Shown here piece by piece: positions 5,322-13,512 of a stretch of DNA of 30,039 nt. Positions within the stretch are counted from its first letter, which is position 1. Every line of letters starts with the position of its first letter. Under the pieces are notes generated by a model that worked only from the letters and a program-made list of their open reading frames with translations, did not search any database and was not told where the DNA came from. A program made the translations under genes and the position numbers. The stretch is from a virus. The stretch covers positions 1 through 30,039 of the IMG/VR virus record IMGVR_UViG_3300028569_000124. One strand, written 5' to 3'.

Positions 5322-7557
5322 CCCAATAACCTCGTACTCCGAAGCCGAGCATGTTTTCAGGAAGTTCAACTGTTTCAACAGTCGGACGTTTCTGACCACG
5401 CAAGTAAGTAATGCTGTAAGGGCTGAATTGCTTAGCCTTAGGCCATAGCATCCAAGTACCGGAGCTAACAAACGGACCTGCACCAAACAAGCTGGTGTTA
5501 GCCATTTGATTGAACTTTTCCAAGTCCATCTTGTTGAACCAGTAGTTCTTGTCACCGGTCTTGGTGTTAGCTGTAGTATCGTTAACAATACGATCTTGCT
5601 TGATGATGTCCCAAGCAGTTTCTTCGAGTTCGATTGAAGTCAAAAGAATCCATCGATCTTCGATCAATTGAACAAGGTTCTTGCCTCGGTCTTCGTTGTA
5701 TGTTCGAAGATCGTTGTAGGCTGTGCTCAAGTTTGCTCGGGTAAGAGCAAAGCTAGTACGGCTGTTGTCTGTGTTAACCCAGAAGGTGCTGGCAGCAGAA
5801 GCTTGTACAAGCATCTTGAAACCAAGCTTGATGTCAGGCACAACCATTGCACCTTCAACCATAGCCATCAACAGTTCAGAGATAACGTCGAGTTCATCAT
5901 TGATGACAACTTCCCGTGGGAAGATAGCCAACTGACCGACAGTATCGAGAACGGTTGTATAAGCTTTTTCAGTACCAAACTGAGTCATTGGAAGCTTACC
6001 TCCATTGGCCTTAAGCTGTTCCCAAATTTCTCCCCCACCTGGACGGATACGTTGAGTAGGCTTGAAGTTTTGGTTAGATTCTTCCTTGAGGAATCGAGTA
6101 GCAAACGGTGGTTGTAGTGCCCATCGTTCTTCAAGTTTGAACTCGCTAACACGCTTGAACATGTTAGGCATATCGATTGCACTTACCGAGGTATTTTTGA
6201 TACCGATCAAGCTTCGTCGATTGCTGTTCTTGATTTCGTCCATCATGTACTCAACGTCGGAGAAACCGGTGAATCGTTTCTGTCCTTCGTTGTTGTTGGC
6301 GATGTTGACCATCGACTCGATAAAACTCCAACGTACTTGGGAGTTAGCATTATCGATCAGTTTACGATCATAACCTTTCTTCTCCAAAGTTTCTGGGGTA
6401 ACACCGAACGATAGTGCGAAGTTGATTTCGATGTTCTGTGTAGCAGAGCTAGCAGTCGAACTATCTTTCATTGCAGGAACTTTAGCAAGACCGTTTTCCC
6501 ATCGATGAAGCTTGATAGCTTGTTCGATTTCGTCAGTGGTCTTACCTTGTGCCAAACCATTCTCGATGATGTCCATGTTTTCACTGTAGATAGACATCAA
6601 CTTGCTCAACTTGAACTGTTCCAACAAAGCATTGCCTCGTGGAATAGACAGTTGTTGTTGACCAGGATTCGGTGCAACTGGCGGCGTTGGTTGTTGAATC
6701 GGAGGAACTACCGGTGGAGTTGAATTCTGCAAAGGTGCAGGAGTTGAACCCAAAGGCAAACCAGAAGGACTTACTGGTGGGTTAGCATTCTGTAGAGGAG
6801 CAGGACTTCCTACAGGCGGAGTACCTCCTTCTCCTGGGGGAGTACTGTTGTTGATTCTTGTGGCACTGTTCTTTAGCATAATTGCTGCTGCTCCATTGAG
6901 TAAAGTAAAAGAAGTTGAGTTGTCCCTACCTGACATTGTTATGGTCATTTCTTCCATAAACGATCGATTACAAATGTAGCAGGGACCTACTACATTTCTA
7001 CCATTGACGAGACGTGTCTGTCCTTTTGCAAGGAATTCAATGTCTTCATCATTTTCTACACGCAGACCCATGCTGGCTTGGAATGGGAACCCATTGTCTA
7101 GTGCTTCGATAACCTTTGAACGAGCTTCACTGGGAAAGGAAGGAACTCCTTCACCTGATAGCTGTGTGGTTGTTTTTGTTACTGTGGTTGTATGACCAAG
7201 CGGTGTCCAGTGTTCGTAAAGAATAGGTACTTTGCTAAGGTAGGTAATACCGGCAATGTTGTAGTACATGTCGTACTGCATACCGTAGTCTCGAAGCTTG
7301 ACAGGACCACCGTTGTATCCTTCAAAAGCTAAGAGTCGTTCTTCGCCATTCTTTTTACCTGTAGCAGTAGTTGATAGATTGAAGATTGCACCATCAGTAG
7401 ATGGTTTGAAGTTCATCAATTCATCAACGGTTGGTTCCTGAACTGAGTTATTGATAAGATACTTACCAGGAACACCAAGTGGTTTAGCTGCATTTTGTTT
7501 CACAGCTTGTTCGAAGTTAGCAAACTTGTTTGTTGGTTTACTGTTTTTTAACGTCAT
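5269..7557 (-). CDS. Fused prohead protease, scaffold and major capsid protein
   Basis: A 762-residue protein with three parts. Residues about 1-230 look like a prohead protease: YEHWTPLGHT (about 114-123) carries a candidate catalytic His and FQASMGLRVE (about 158-167) a candidate Ser. Residues about 240-305 are a Pro-rich linker with a repeated APLQN unit. Residues about 310-365 are helical (LLEQFKLSKLMSIYSENMD) and could act as scaffold. From about 375 on it resembles Mu gpT-like major head subunits (ATRFLKEE, REVVINDELDVISELL, GAGPFVSSGTWML). In related phages these are often separate genes. Shine-Dalgarno AGGAG lies 8 bases before the ATG; the start overlaps the portal gene by 20 bases. 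Self-cleavage is inferred. Confidence 0.8.
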   Translation of the reverse strand: MTLKNSKPTNKFANFEQAVKQNAAKPLGVPGKYLINNSVQEPTVDELMNFKPSTDGAIFNLSTTATGKKNGEERLLAFEGYNGGPVKLRDYGMQYDMYYNIAGITYLSKVPILYEHWTPLGHTTTVTKTTTQLSGEGVPSFPSEARSKVIEALDNGFPFQASMGLRVENDEDIEFLAKGQTRLVNGRNVVGPCYICNRSFMEEMTITMSGRDNSTSFTLLNGAAAIMLKNSATRINNSTPPGEGGTPPVGSPAPLQNANPPVSPSGLPLGSTPAPLQNSTPPVVPPIQQPTPPVAPNPGQQQLSIPRGNALLEQFKLSKLMSIYSENMDIIENGLAQGKTTDEIEQAIKLHRWENGLAKVPAMKDSSTASSATQNIEINFALSFGVTPETLEKKGYDRKLIDNANSQVRWSFIESMVNIANNNEGQKRFTGFSDVEYMMDEIKNSNRRSLIGIKNTSVSAIDMPNMFKRVSEFKLEERWALQPPFATRFLKEESNQNFKPTQRIRPGGGEIWEQLKANGGKLPMTQFGTEKAYTTVLDTVGQLAIFPREVVINDELDVISELLMAMVEGAMVVPDIKLGFKMLVQASAASTFWVNTDNSRTSFALTRANLSTAYNDLRTYNEDRGKNLVQLIEDRWILLTSIELEETAWDIIKQDRIVNDTTANTKTGDKNYWFNKMDLEKFNQMANTSLFGAGPFVSSGTWMLWPKAKQFSPYSITYLRGQKRPTVETVELPENMLGFGVRGYWDVEINERERLAIGRYRA

Positions 7558-8950
7558 CAGACGACTCCTGTGGGTCTTGTACTTCGAGGTTACGAATTAT
7601 TTGAAGAACACTAGGGCTACGATTAACTAGGTAGATATCTACAAGTTCTTCGTAAGTTTTACCTAGGGTTTGAGCTTCACGTTCAATTAACCTTCGAGGA
7701 TTAACACCTTCTTGGGTATGGTATTGAGTGAGCGTAGTTGCTCCACTGATTAGATCAGTAAACAAACTGTTTGACACCTTCTGTGGGTCAGGGTGTTTGA
7801 AAGGACTCTTAAACGACATTGAGTAAGAAAGTTGTTTCTTACGAATGAGTTGTTTAGTTGCTGGACTAAAGTAGTCGGGTACTAATGAGCCACCTTCTAA
7901 CCACAGCTTAACAATCTTAGAAATAACAGGCATGAAGTCTGTTCGTTCTAAGATTAAGTTTTCTTTCCAAGGACCAAGATCGACTTGACTGCTAGCCATG
8001 TTGTAAAGACTACTGTCACCAGTAGCTAAGTTAACCGGCATGTTAATCGATCTTGCTGATGAACCAATCATTAGTCGAAGGTTCTCAGATGTCTCTTGTG
8101 AAGTAATACTGTATGGTATTCCTTCCAGTTTTGTTCCAGGTGGTAGTGTAGGAATTGTTCCTGGTTCGAATGGGAATTTACCTTTTGGTAGGTTGATGTT
8201 GTTTGCTTGTACTGAGTCTTTACCCCAGATCAGTGGATCGAGTGTAACAGCTAGAGGAATAGCTGCTCTAAACTCTGCTGATCGAATGATACTGTCTAAG
8301 TATCGTCTAACGCTAGGTAAAACGCAAAAAGCACTACTGCACTCAGGAATACCAGCAAGGCGTAGTTCATCTTTCTTTTTCCACCACATAATGATGTCAT
8401 CGATGTCGTATTCTTCACCTGTGTCTAGGTAAATCTTAATTGGTTCCCAGTTCTCGTCATATTCGATTCCTTCGAATATCCGATCTTCGATCGTTCCTCC
8501 TGGGGGATTGGCTAGCTTTTCTGACGGTACAACCCGTAAACCTAGCTTAACATCGTTACCTGATCGTTTCTTATATGGAATCAGAATACAGATACCACTT
8601 CTGGCTGCTGCTCGTCTTGCTAGTCGAATCTCTGTACCGATTGAATTGTCGTTACAGAACTCCATCCATTTATCTTCAATGTTAGAGTTAACTTCTGGAA
8701 CTGCTGTTTGACCAACCATAATTGGACAAGGTCCAATGATATGGTTAGATAAAGTGTTTAACATCCCGTGATAGTGTGATCCTTCGATGTCTAACTCCAG
8801 TGAAGTTAGGTATAGAATCTTTCTAGCTAGAGGATGTCTAACTAGAAGATTCATTGCCTGCCTAGGAATTTCATTTGCAGGCACATTTCTATAGCCGCTA
8901 TTCTGGTAGAATAGACTAGCTAGTTTTTTAAGTGGTGCAAATAAATCCAT
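7538..8950 (-). CDS. Portal protein (lambda gpB-like)
   Basis: A 470-residue protein, the usual portal length. Supporting patterns are HYHGMLNTLSNHIIGPCPIM (about 59-78), ARRAAARSGICILIPYKKR (about 111-129), DIDDIIMWWKK (about 202-212) with the following helices, and near residue 310 NMPVNLATGDSSLYNMASSQ, the family's G...GD.S..N.SS.R region. The portal forms the dodecameric DNA gate and docks the terminase. It is followed by the capsid fusion with a 20-base overlap. The ATG has no Shine-Dalgarno sequence and a strong hairpin terminator lies just upstream (8978-9050), so its transcription probably depends on read-through or an unseen promoter. Confidence 0.85.
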   Translation of the reverse strand: MDLFAPLKKLASLFYQNSGYRNVPANEIPRQAMNLLVRHPLARKILYLTSLELDIEGSHYHGMLNTLSNHIIGPCPIMVGQTAVPEVNSNIEDKWMEFCNDNSIGTEIRLARRAAARSGICILIPYKKRSGNDVKLGLRVVPSEKLANPPGGTIEDRIFEGIEYDENWEPIKIYLDTGEEYDIDDIIMWWKKKDELRLAGIPECSSAFCVLPSVRRYLDSIIRSAEFRAAIPLAVTLDPLIWGKDSVQANNINLPKGKFPFEPGTIPTLPPGTKLEGIPYSITSQETSENLRLMIGSSARSINMPVNLATGDSSLYNMASSQVDLGPWKENLILERTDFMPVISKIVKLWLEGGSLVPDYFSPATKQLIRKKQLSYSMSFKSPFKHPDPQKVSNSLFTDLISGATTLTQYHTQEGVNPRRLIEREAQTLGKTYEELVDIYLVNRSPSVLQIIRNLEVQDPQESSDDVKKQ

Positions 8951-8977
8951 AGTAAGTGTCTAGGTAAAAGAACAGAA

Positions 8978-9050
8978 GATAAAAACTTGGTTGAGTACCA
9001 ACGCGTTAGGTAAGGTAAGCTATAGTTTAGAAAGCTATAGTCAACCAAGT
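8978..9050 (-). terminator. Intrinsic terminator upstream of portal gene
   Basis: ACTTGGTTGA (8985-8994) pairs perfectly with TCAACCAAGT (9041-9050). Inside, CTATAG occurs twice (9020-9025 and 9035-9040) and pairs with itself. On the minus strand the outer stem ends in TTTTTATCTT. It would end transcripts of the accessory genes before the portal. The remaining bases of the 9053-8951 gap show nothing else. Confidence 0.65.
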
Positions 9051-9053
9051 GTG

Positions 9054-9278
9054 TTAGCAATCACAATCGTTTGTAGGACACTTGTGTACACAATGGTATC
9101 CTACAGGATGTGCAACAGACGCACCGAATGTATGAAACATCGGAGAGACTGATTTTGATTTCTCATTCAATCTTTCCAATGTGTTTAGATCGTGTTCTGT
9201 TGTTTTGATGTCTGGTGTTTCAATTGTCTTAGGACCAATTGTGTCTGCGATTGTTTTGATGTCGTCAGCTAAAGGCAT
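9054..9278 (-). CDS. Small protein with Cys-rich C-terminus
   Basis: A 74-residue protein of unknown family. The first 45 residues are polar and helical (DLNTLERLNEKSKS). The last 15 contain four cysteines and two histidines (YHCVHKCPTNDCDC), suggesting a metal site or disulfides. Shine-Dalgarno AAGGAA sits 6 bases before the ATG. A terminator follows directly and a candidate promoter precedes it, so it may be a one-gene unit. Confidence 0.6.
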   Translation of the reverse strand: MPLADDIKTIADTIGPKTIETPDIKTTEHDLNTLERLNEKSKSVSPMFHTFGASVAHPVGYHCVHKCPTNDCDC

Positions 9279-9299
9279 GATTGTTCCTTAAAAGTTATG

Positions 9300-9328
9300 A
9301 TAGTAAGAATAACACTACCGTATTACAA
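9300..9328 (-). promoter_or_regulatory. Weak sigma70-type promoter candidate
   Basis: On the minus strand TTGTAA (9328-9323), a 17-base spacer and TACTAT (9305-9300) precede the gene at 9278. Each box matches the consensus in four of six places. The rest of the 92-base gap is A/T-rich without other signals. Confidence 0.3.
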
Positions 9329-9370
9329 AGTAAATAGAACAACCACAATATCCAGAATATGAGTAGTTGT

Positions 9371-9952
9371 TTAGATTGCTGCATATTTCATGATTGCCGG
9401 ACCGCTTACAATTAGTCCGTTGTCAGATTGTTTTCGAATCGACCAACGATAATTGCATGGTTGTGTTGTGTAAGTGATTGCTGGAACATTTACATTCAAA
9501 GCATTAGTTGCTGAGTTTAGTCCAGTAACCGTTGCTAAGTTAGCACCTAAGTCATTCTCAAGAATAAACTTAAGGTTAACACCACCAAATGTTCCATCGA
9601 TCAATGTAAACAAAATTGTTTTTGGATCGGAGTTATACAGAACAAGTTCGTTGTCTTGTACTTCATCGTTATCGATGTTAACAAAAGCTTGAGGACAAAG
9701 AACAACGGCATCAGGAGCAATTACTTCGCCTATCTGCTCAGCCCAATTTCCTGGGGGAGTTGATCCGATGAATAGTCCCCATTGTTTGGAGATTGTTTCA
9801 TCGTAAGTTATTGTGTACAATCCTTTGTTTGGTGCAGAGGATTGAGCACAAAGAACTGTAGGACCAGCATCTGTGTCCCAAGTTGCTAAGTTGGGTCTTG
9901 GGTGAGCATAGATAACAAGGTCGATTTCTTCTGTAAATGTTTCAGTTATCAT
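9371..9952 (-). CDS. Beta-rich putative virion protein
   Basis: A 193-residue protein from the ATG at 9952 (MITETFTEEID), chosen because it overlaps the previous stop as ATGA. The sequence is strand-rich, with FTEEIDLVIYAHPRPNLATW at the start and in its second half ILFTLIDGTFGGVNLKFIL, LNVNVPAIT and CNYRWSIRKQSDNGLIVSG. The last part resembles immunoglobulin-like or baseplate-upper-protein N-terminal folds found in fibre or adsorption proteins, a resemblance of pattern only. It lies in the fibre/lysis region. One CTGGGG motif at 9751 encodes TPPGNW. Confidence 0.5.
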   Translation of the reverse strand: MITETFTEEIDLVIYAHPRPNLATWDTDAGPTVLCAQSSAPNKGLYTITYDETISKQWGLFIGSTPPGNWAEQIGEVIAPDAVVLCPQAFVNIDNDEVQDNELVLYNSDPKTILFTLIDGTFGGVNLKFILENDLGANLATVTGLNSATNALNVNVPAITYTTQPCNYRWSIRKQSDNGLIVSGPAIMKYAAI

Positions 9953-10296
9953 ACTGTGTCTTTCCACTTACAGGAGAGTTTGTCCATATGCTCTCTAAAA
10001 TAGTGACGTTCATATGCAAGTTGGTCTTGATATGCTTTACGTTTTTCTTCAAGAGCTTTAATGAATTGAGCTTCTGCTTCTATTCTTTCAGCTTTATGCT
10101 CTGCTTGCATTTTAGGAATAGTCACAGTTGTGTGATGTATCACTAACCACACAGCAAAAGCAAGACCACCAAAGTGTGGAATTAACTGTGCCCAACTAGG
10201 TAGTAGTACCTCAGCTTGAGCAAAGATTCCTAGTCCCGAAAATAGTAAGGCTAACGTACCTAACAAAAGTTCAACTCCATCTTCTAATAGTCTCAT
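9949..10296 (-). CDS. Membrane protein with C-terminal coiled coil, holin candidate
   Basis: A 115-residue protein with two hydrophobic segments (about 9-28 and 42-56: LLLGTLALLFSGLGIFAQA and GGLAFAVWLVIHHTT) and then a charged helix about 60-105 (AEHKAERIEAEAQF, ALEEKRKAYQDQLAY) that should form a coiled coil. Two spans with a charged tail are common in phage holins, but the tail is long, so a spanin-like or other membrane role is possible. Shine-Dalgarno AGGAAC lies about 12 bases before the ATG. The stop overlaps the next start. Confidence 0.55.
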   Translation of the reverse strand: MRLLEDGVELLLGTLALLFSGLGIFAQAEVLLPSWAQLIPHFGGLAFAVWLVIHHTTVTIPKMQAEHKAERIEAEAQFIKALEEKRKAYQDQLAYERHYFREHMDKLSCKWKDTV

Positions 10297-10311
10297 TTTG
10301 TTTTCGTGTTC

Positions 10312-10491
10312 CTAGAGTGTAGATTCAGTAGGTTGGACAGGTTCAGGTTTTGCTTTTTTACGGTTCATCAAAACTTGGTTGATTTGACTAAAGTTTTGAT
10401 TAAGTAATTCAATCTGTGCCATAACGTCATAAGCTAAAGCTTTGAGTTCTACATCAGACATGTCGTTTAGGTTAATTTCTGTAGCAGCCAT
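10312..10491 (-). CDS. Small helical protein
   Basis: A 59-residue protein. I place the start at 10491 (MAATEINLNDMSDVELK), where AGGAAATC precedes the ATG; the upstream part of the open frame shadows the neighbouring gene. It is one long amphipathic helix region (ALAYDVMAQIELLNQNFSQI) with a basic, Pro-rich tail. The ribosome binding site is part of a full copy of the dispersed motif (CCCCCAGGAAATC then ATG). Function unknown. Confidence 0.6.
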   Translation of the reverse strand: MAATEINLNDMSDVELKALAYDVMAQIELLNQNFSQINQVLMNRKKAKPEPVQPTESTL

Positions 10492-10514
10492 GATTTCCTG
10501 GGGGAGGTGTTGGG

Positions 10515-10712
10515 TTAATCTTGAATTCCGTCGAAGTTCTCTACTTCGAATCGGTAACAGTCTCGGCAATGGTTTTCGCCAAATATCATATCGAGCACCT
10601 TCATTACCACAAACCAGTTGCATCGATACGATCTACTCGAAAGCATTTCGTAACGCTTCCCATCAAGCAAAGCATTGATTAGGCAACTGGTTGCAACAAA
10701 TACGGTGTTCAT
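10515..10712 (-). CDS. Small Cys-containing protein
   Basis: A 65-residue protein starting MNTVFVATSCLINALLDGKR and ending CRDCYRFEVENFDGIQD. Its ATG overlaps the TGA of the preceding frame (ATGA at 10709-10712), which is the main argument that it is real; no Shine-Dalgarno sequence is seen. The CxxC near the end may bind metal. No family recognised. Confidence 0.45.
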   Translation of the reverse strand: MNTVFVATSCLINALLDGKRYEMLSSRSYRCNWFVVMKVLDMIFGENHCRDCYRFEVENFDGIQD

Positions 10713-10879
10713 GTTATTTGACTTGCAGCAAAAAATGCTGCATCCATTTGTTCACTAGTCAATCCTAGTGATGCTCCCATTTGTTGCACCAACGGATCAT
10801 CACGCAGCACTACTAGGCCATATTCCCATCGTACTTGAGCAATCTTTCGAGTTGTCTCATCTGGTATTGCCTGGATCAT
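10709..10879 (-). CDS. Small protein, possibly the end of a frame-shifted gene
   Basis: From the ATG at 10879 there are 56 residues (MIQAIPDETTRKIAQVRWEY and on to QMDAAFFAASQIT). Codons upstream in the same frame, back to about 10960, also look like protein (HWLLSNGIDLETVAG) but hold no normal start and end at a TGA within the metalloprotease gene. A second frame just upstream (about 11030-10925) reads LFKGLGYSYQAILEHYTLG then ITPALAFDLGANIG and could join it by a -1 step. The true start is therefore uncertain. The stop overlaps the next ATG. Confidence 0.45.
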   Translation of the reverse strand: MIQAIPDETTRKIAQVRWEYGLVVLRDDPLVQQMGASLGLTSEQMDAAFFAASQIT

Positions 10880-10955
10880 GCCAGCAACGGTTTCTAGGTC
10901 GATACCGTTGGACAGTAGCCAATGTTGGCCCCTAGGTCGAAAGCTAGTGCTGGTG

Positions 10956-11543
10956 TTATACCCAAGGTGTAATGCTCAAGGATTGCTTGATAGCTGTAAC
11001 CCAGTCCCTTGAACAATTGCAAACATGACTATCTAGCATATCCTCAGATTCGAAATCAGACGCCATTAAAGCGTTTACGCTTTTAGGTGCAACTGCATAG
11101 GCATCTCGCATTGCGTTAGATTGTTGCCAAGGTCTCGTTGCATTCACCCAAGCATAGGCACGCATGAAGTTGCAATCTTGCTGCGTGAAGTTGCCTGCGG
11201 TGCCTCCGTTAGTTGCCATAATGTGCGGCTGTCCCAAGTGAGACGGACCCCCGGCCAAGTGCATGAACTCATGGCATAGTAGGCGACATTGTTGGTAGCT
11301 ACTACCGAAACGGAAGTAACTGCTGATCTGAATGATCCTATTGCCTATGTCGGCTTGCATGACTGCTGCTCGGGAGGTATTGAGCAGCTTAACCCTAGCA
11401 CTAGCATAATCCGTTTGCCGGACAAACTTGATTGCCCAGTACCGTGACATGCAGTCGAAGTGCCGTTGCACTTCATTAAATCGATAGGTTGGGTTGTACC
11501 CAACATTGCGATCAGTTGCTAGTGACCATGTTATTGTTCTCAT
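10956..11543 (-). CDS. Metzincin-like zinc metalloprotease
   Basis: A 195-residue protein. At about residues 89-100 it has HEFMHLAGGPSH, close to the matrixin zinc motif HExxHxxGxxH but with one extra residue before the third His, followed by PHIMATNGG, a good Met-turn. Upstream, FNEVQRHFDCMSRYWAIKF and the strand NRIIQISSYFRF fit the matrixin fold. No signal peptide or propeptide is seen. It could trim virion proteins or act on host surface proteins. Its start overlaps the previous stop (ATGA, 11540-11543). The C-terminus may be wrong because other frames near 10.93-11.03 kb also look coding. Codon choice looks richer in G+C than in the replication genes. Confidence 0.7.
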   Translation of the reverse strand: MRTITWSLATDRNVGYNPTYRFNEVQRHFDCMSRYWAIKFVRQTDYASARVKLLNTSRAAVMQADIGNRIIQISSYFRFGSSYQQCRLLCHEFMHLAGGPSHLGQPHIMATNGGTAGNFTQQDCNFMRAYAWVNATRPWQQSNAMRDAYAVAPKSVNALMASDFESEDMLDSHVCNCSRDWVTAIKQSLSITPWV

Positions 11544-12064
11544 TCCGGCACCCGATAAGCTTCTTCTCGTGTGGCGTCTCGCATGATTTCGGTGACTTCA
11601 TCAGCATCGAACACACCCGATTGCAGAACGTAGCCAACGAGTTGCTGGAAGTCTGTCGAATCGAGAATCACCGGCCACTCAACGTGATTCTTTCGGTACA
11701 GTTCAATGGTCTTTCCAACTGTCACAAGCTGCGGATTGTCCGAAGTCAACAGCGTCACCATATCTTCTTTTGAAACGCGGCTATAGAACGCTTCACCATC
11801 GAGCCAACGCGGGTTGTATGGTCGGTACTGTTCTAGTGATTCAATCGTCGCTTGCAGCGTTGCAATGGTTGCAAGTCGTTGCAGTAAGTCGTTTTCCAAC
11901 TTGTTTAACGCTTTTTCGTGTTCGGTCTTCAACTCTGCAATAGCTTTAGCATGATCGGCAAGAGCCTTTTGGTTCTCTTTGTATAGCTGGTCATTCGATG
12001 CTACCAAAGCATTGCGGCTATTGGTCATAATCGCCAATTGTTCTTCGATGGTTGGTTCTGACAT
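11540..12064 (-). CDS. Coiled-coil protein downstream of the fibre gene
   Basis: A 174-residue protein. Residues about 5-80 form a long heptad-like helix (QLYKENQKALADHAKAIAEL, LKTEHEKALNKLENDLLQRL), then a globular part YNPRWLDGEAFYSRV and a helical end EVTEIMRDATREEAYRVPE. Fibre-associated chaperones and fibre stalk proteins often look like this and it lies directly after the fibre gene with two bases between, so a fibre assembly role is a reasonable inference. No family is recognised. Confidence 0.5.
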   Translation of the reverse strand: MSEPTIEEQLAIMTNSRNALVASNDQLYKENQKALADHAKAIAELKTEHEKALNKLENDLLQRLATIATLQATIESLEQYRPYNPRWLDGEAFYSRVSKEDMVTLLTSDNPQLVTVGKTIELYRKNHVEWPVILDSTDFQQLVGYVLQSGVFDADEVTEIMRDATREEAYRVPE

Positions 12065-12066
12065 TA

Positions 12067-13512
12067 CTAGAAAGCCCTTCGGACTGAAACGTTATCGATA
12101 GTGCCGGTGAATGCTGCCCCGCCCCTAAACAGAATTGTTCTTATTGTGTCCGCAGGGCTTTTGTGATGAAGAAAAGAATATGTACCGCTTCCGTTGATTG
12201 TGGTTACTGCGCCTGGGCCTGAACCACTTGAGCCAAGAAATACCTGTACTGATCCACTCGTGACGGATACGCTAAAACTGATAATGTACGTTCTGCCCAA
12301 TTCAACGGCAGGAAGGTTTTGTTGAATGTCGGCAAAGGACACCACACCAGTAGCAACAGCAGTTCCGCCACTTATTGTCCAACCTGCTCCCTTGCTCCAT
12401 GCCGTGTCGGTATCGAAACCACCATTGGTTACGAGTTCGGGGAAAACAAGTGAGCCAGTGTAGGAAAGTGTTCCGGTGATTGCTACAGCACCTGACGTTA
12501 CTCCGACAACAGAGACATTTGCAATAGATATAGACGCCCCTCTACCACTTGCGGCGTTCAGAGCACTATCTCCTTGAGACGATTGATAAAATCCCGTATT
12601 GGCCGCTGTCTCAGCAAGCGTGCCGTTACGCAAAGCCACATAGGAAATGTCCCAAGATGGGCAATTTAGAACACCTCGAAGCGAACCTCCTGCTGCTTGC
12701 AGTAATCGAATACCTTGGTTGGTGACTGTCCCGCTAGCGGTTAGGTTGCTGCATGAGAAAGGAGACATCGCCAAATTGTCATTCGTGCGAGCCTCAATCG
12801 TTCCACCGTTGTTGTGTAGTAATGGACCAGTGCCGCCACCAATTGCCAGAGTTGTTACTGCCGCGGTTCCGTTGACTTGGAGTAATGATCCACCATCATC
12901 GGTGCTGGTGTTTATCAGGAACCGCCCATTAGATAGGAATCTAGCTCTGTAGGAATTGTTGGTATAAAACTGGATTCCACCAACTCGACTGCTTAAATAA
13001 AGATCATTAGGAGTACCTCCAGCGGTTGATCCACCAAATCCAACCAACGCACAACCATCAGCTCTATTGTTATTGTTGTTGAAAACGATCTCTGTGTAAC
13101 CAGAAGCATTGGTGTTCCGTAACTTGATTCCTTGCCCACCTCCGGTCCCAAAATTTCCTTCAACCTGAAACAGCTTACCAGCGTCTAAAGTGGTTGGTGA
13201 TCCACAAATAACACCCGTAGCACTTCGGACTAATCCCGTAGCAGTTAAATCCCCATTGATCGTCTGCCCACCAGCAGTGGTAATGACTTTATTGCCGTTG
13301 AAGTCTAAACCGGTATTGTCGGCAGAAAGGAAGTAGTCGCCGTCACCTACAGAATCATAAAGAATTACACCACCAACACGAATCGACATTGATCCACTAT
13401 CTAGTAGTGCGTAGTCAGCCAAGATACTTTTTACCCACTCAGTGTTAGCAATACGAGTGTTATTGCTATTTGATGGTGCAGTAGGTGAGTATCGAGGTCG
13501 TGTTGTTATCAT
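12067..13512 (-). CDS. Tail fibre / receptor-binding protein with CBM-like C-terminus
   Basis: A 481-residue protein of low complexity rich in Gly, Asn, Ser and Thr. The N-terminus contains NTRIANTEWVKSILADYALL, similar to the short helix that begins many fibre proteins. The middle has strand repeats (GTAAVTTLAIGGGTGP, ALRNGTLAETAANTGF). The last 125 residues, LVTNGGFDTDTAWSKGAGWT to GTIDNVSVRRAF, have the start and end pattern of carbohydrate-binding modules of the CBM4/9 type. I infer host surface glycan binding. The ATG overlaps the previous stop. This segment lacks the dispersed motif and looks richer in G+C, which suggests exchange. Confidence 0.7.
   Translation of the reverse strand: MITTRPRYSPTAPSNSNNTRIANTEWVKSILADYALLDSGSMSIRVGGVILYDSVGDGDYFLSADNTGLDFNGNKVITTAGGQTINGDLTATGLVRSATGVICGSPTTLDAGKLFQVEGNFGTGGGQGIKLRNTNASGYTEIVFNNNNNRADGCALVGFGGSTAGGTPNDLYLSSRVGGIQFYTNNSYRARFLSNGRFLINTSTDDGGSLLQVNGTAAVTTLAIGGGTGPLLHNNGGTIEARTNDNLAMSPFSCSNLTASGTVTNQGIRLLQAAGGSLRGVLNCPSWDISYVALRNGTLAETAANTGFYQSSQGDSALNAASGRGASISIANVSVVGVTSGAVAITGTLSYTGSLVFPELVTNGGFDTDTAWSKGAGWTISGGTAVATGVVSFADIQQNLPAVELGRTYIISFSVSVTSGSVQVFLGSSGSGPGAVTTINGSGTYSFLHHKSPADTIRTILFRGGAAFTGTIDNVSVRRAF

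Noticed and set aside
5322-5588. Upstream extension of the DUF6527 frame to 5588.
   Set aside because: This part is out of frame within the capsid coding sequence and looks like its shadow; the ATG at 5321 has a good Shine-Dalgarno sequence.
6659-6848. Repeated Pro-rich coding sequence in the capsid fusion as a DNA repeat element.
   Set aside because: The repeat (APLQN units) is in frame and explained by a flexible protein linker; no mobile or CRISPR-like features.
603-8711. Several plus-strand frames of 60-150 codons in the virion region.
   Set aside because: Each lies opposite a well supported minus-strand gene, lacks a ribosome binding site and has no recognisable motif.
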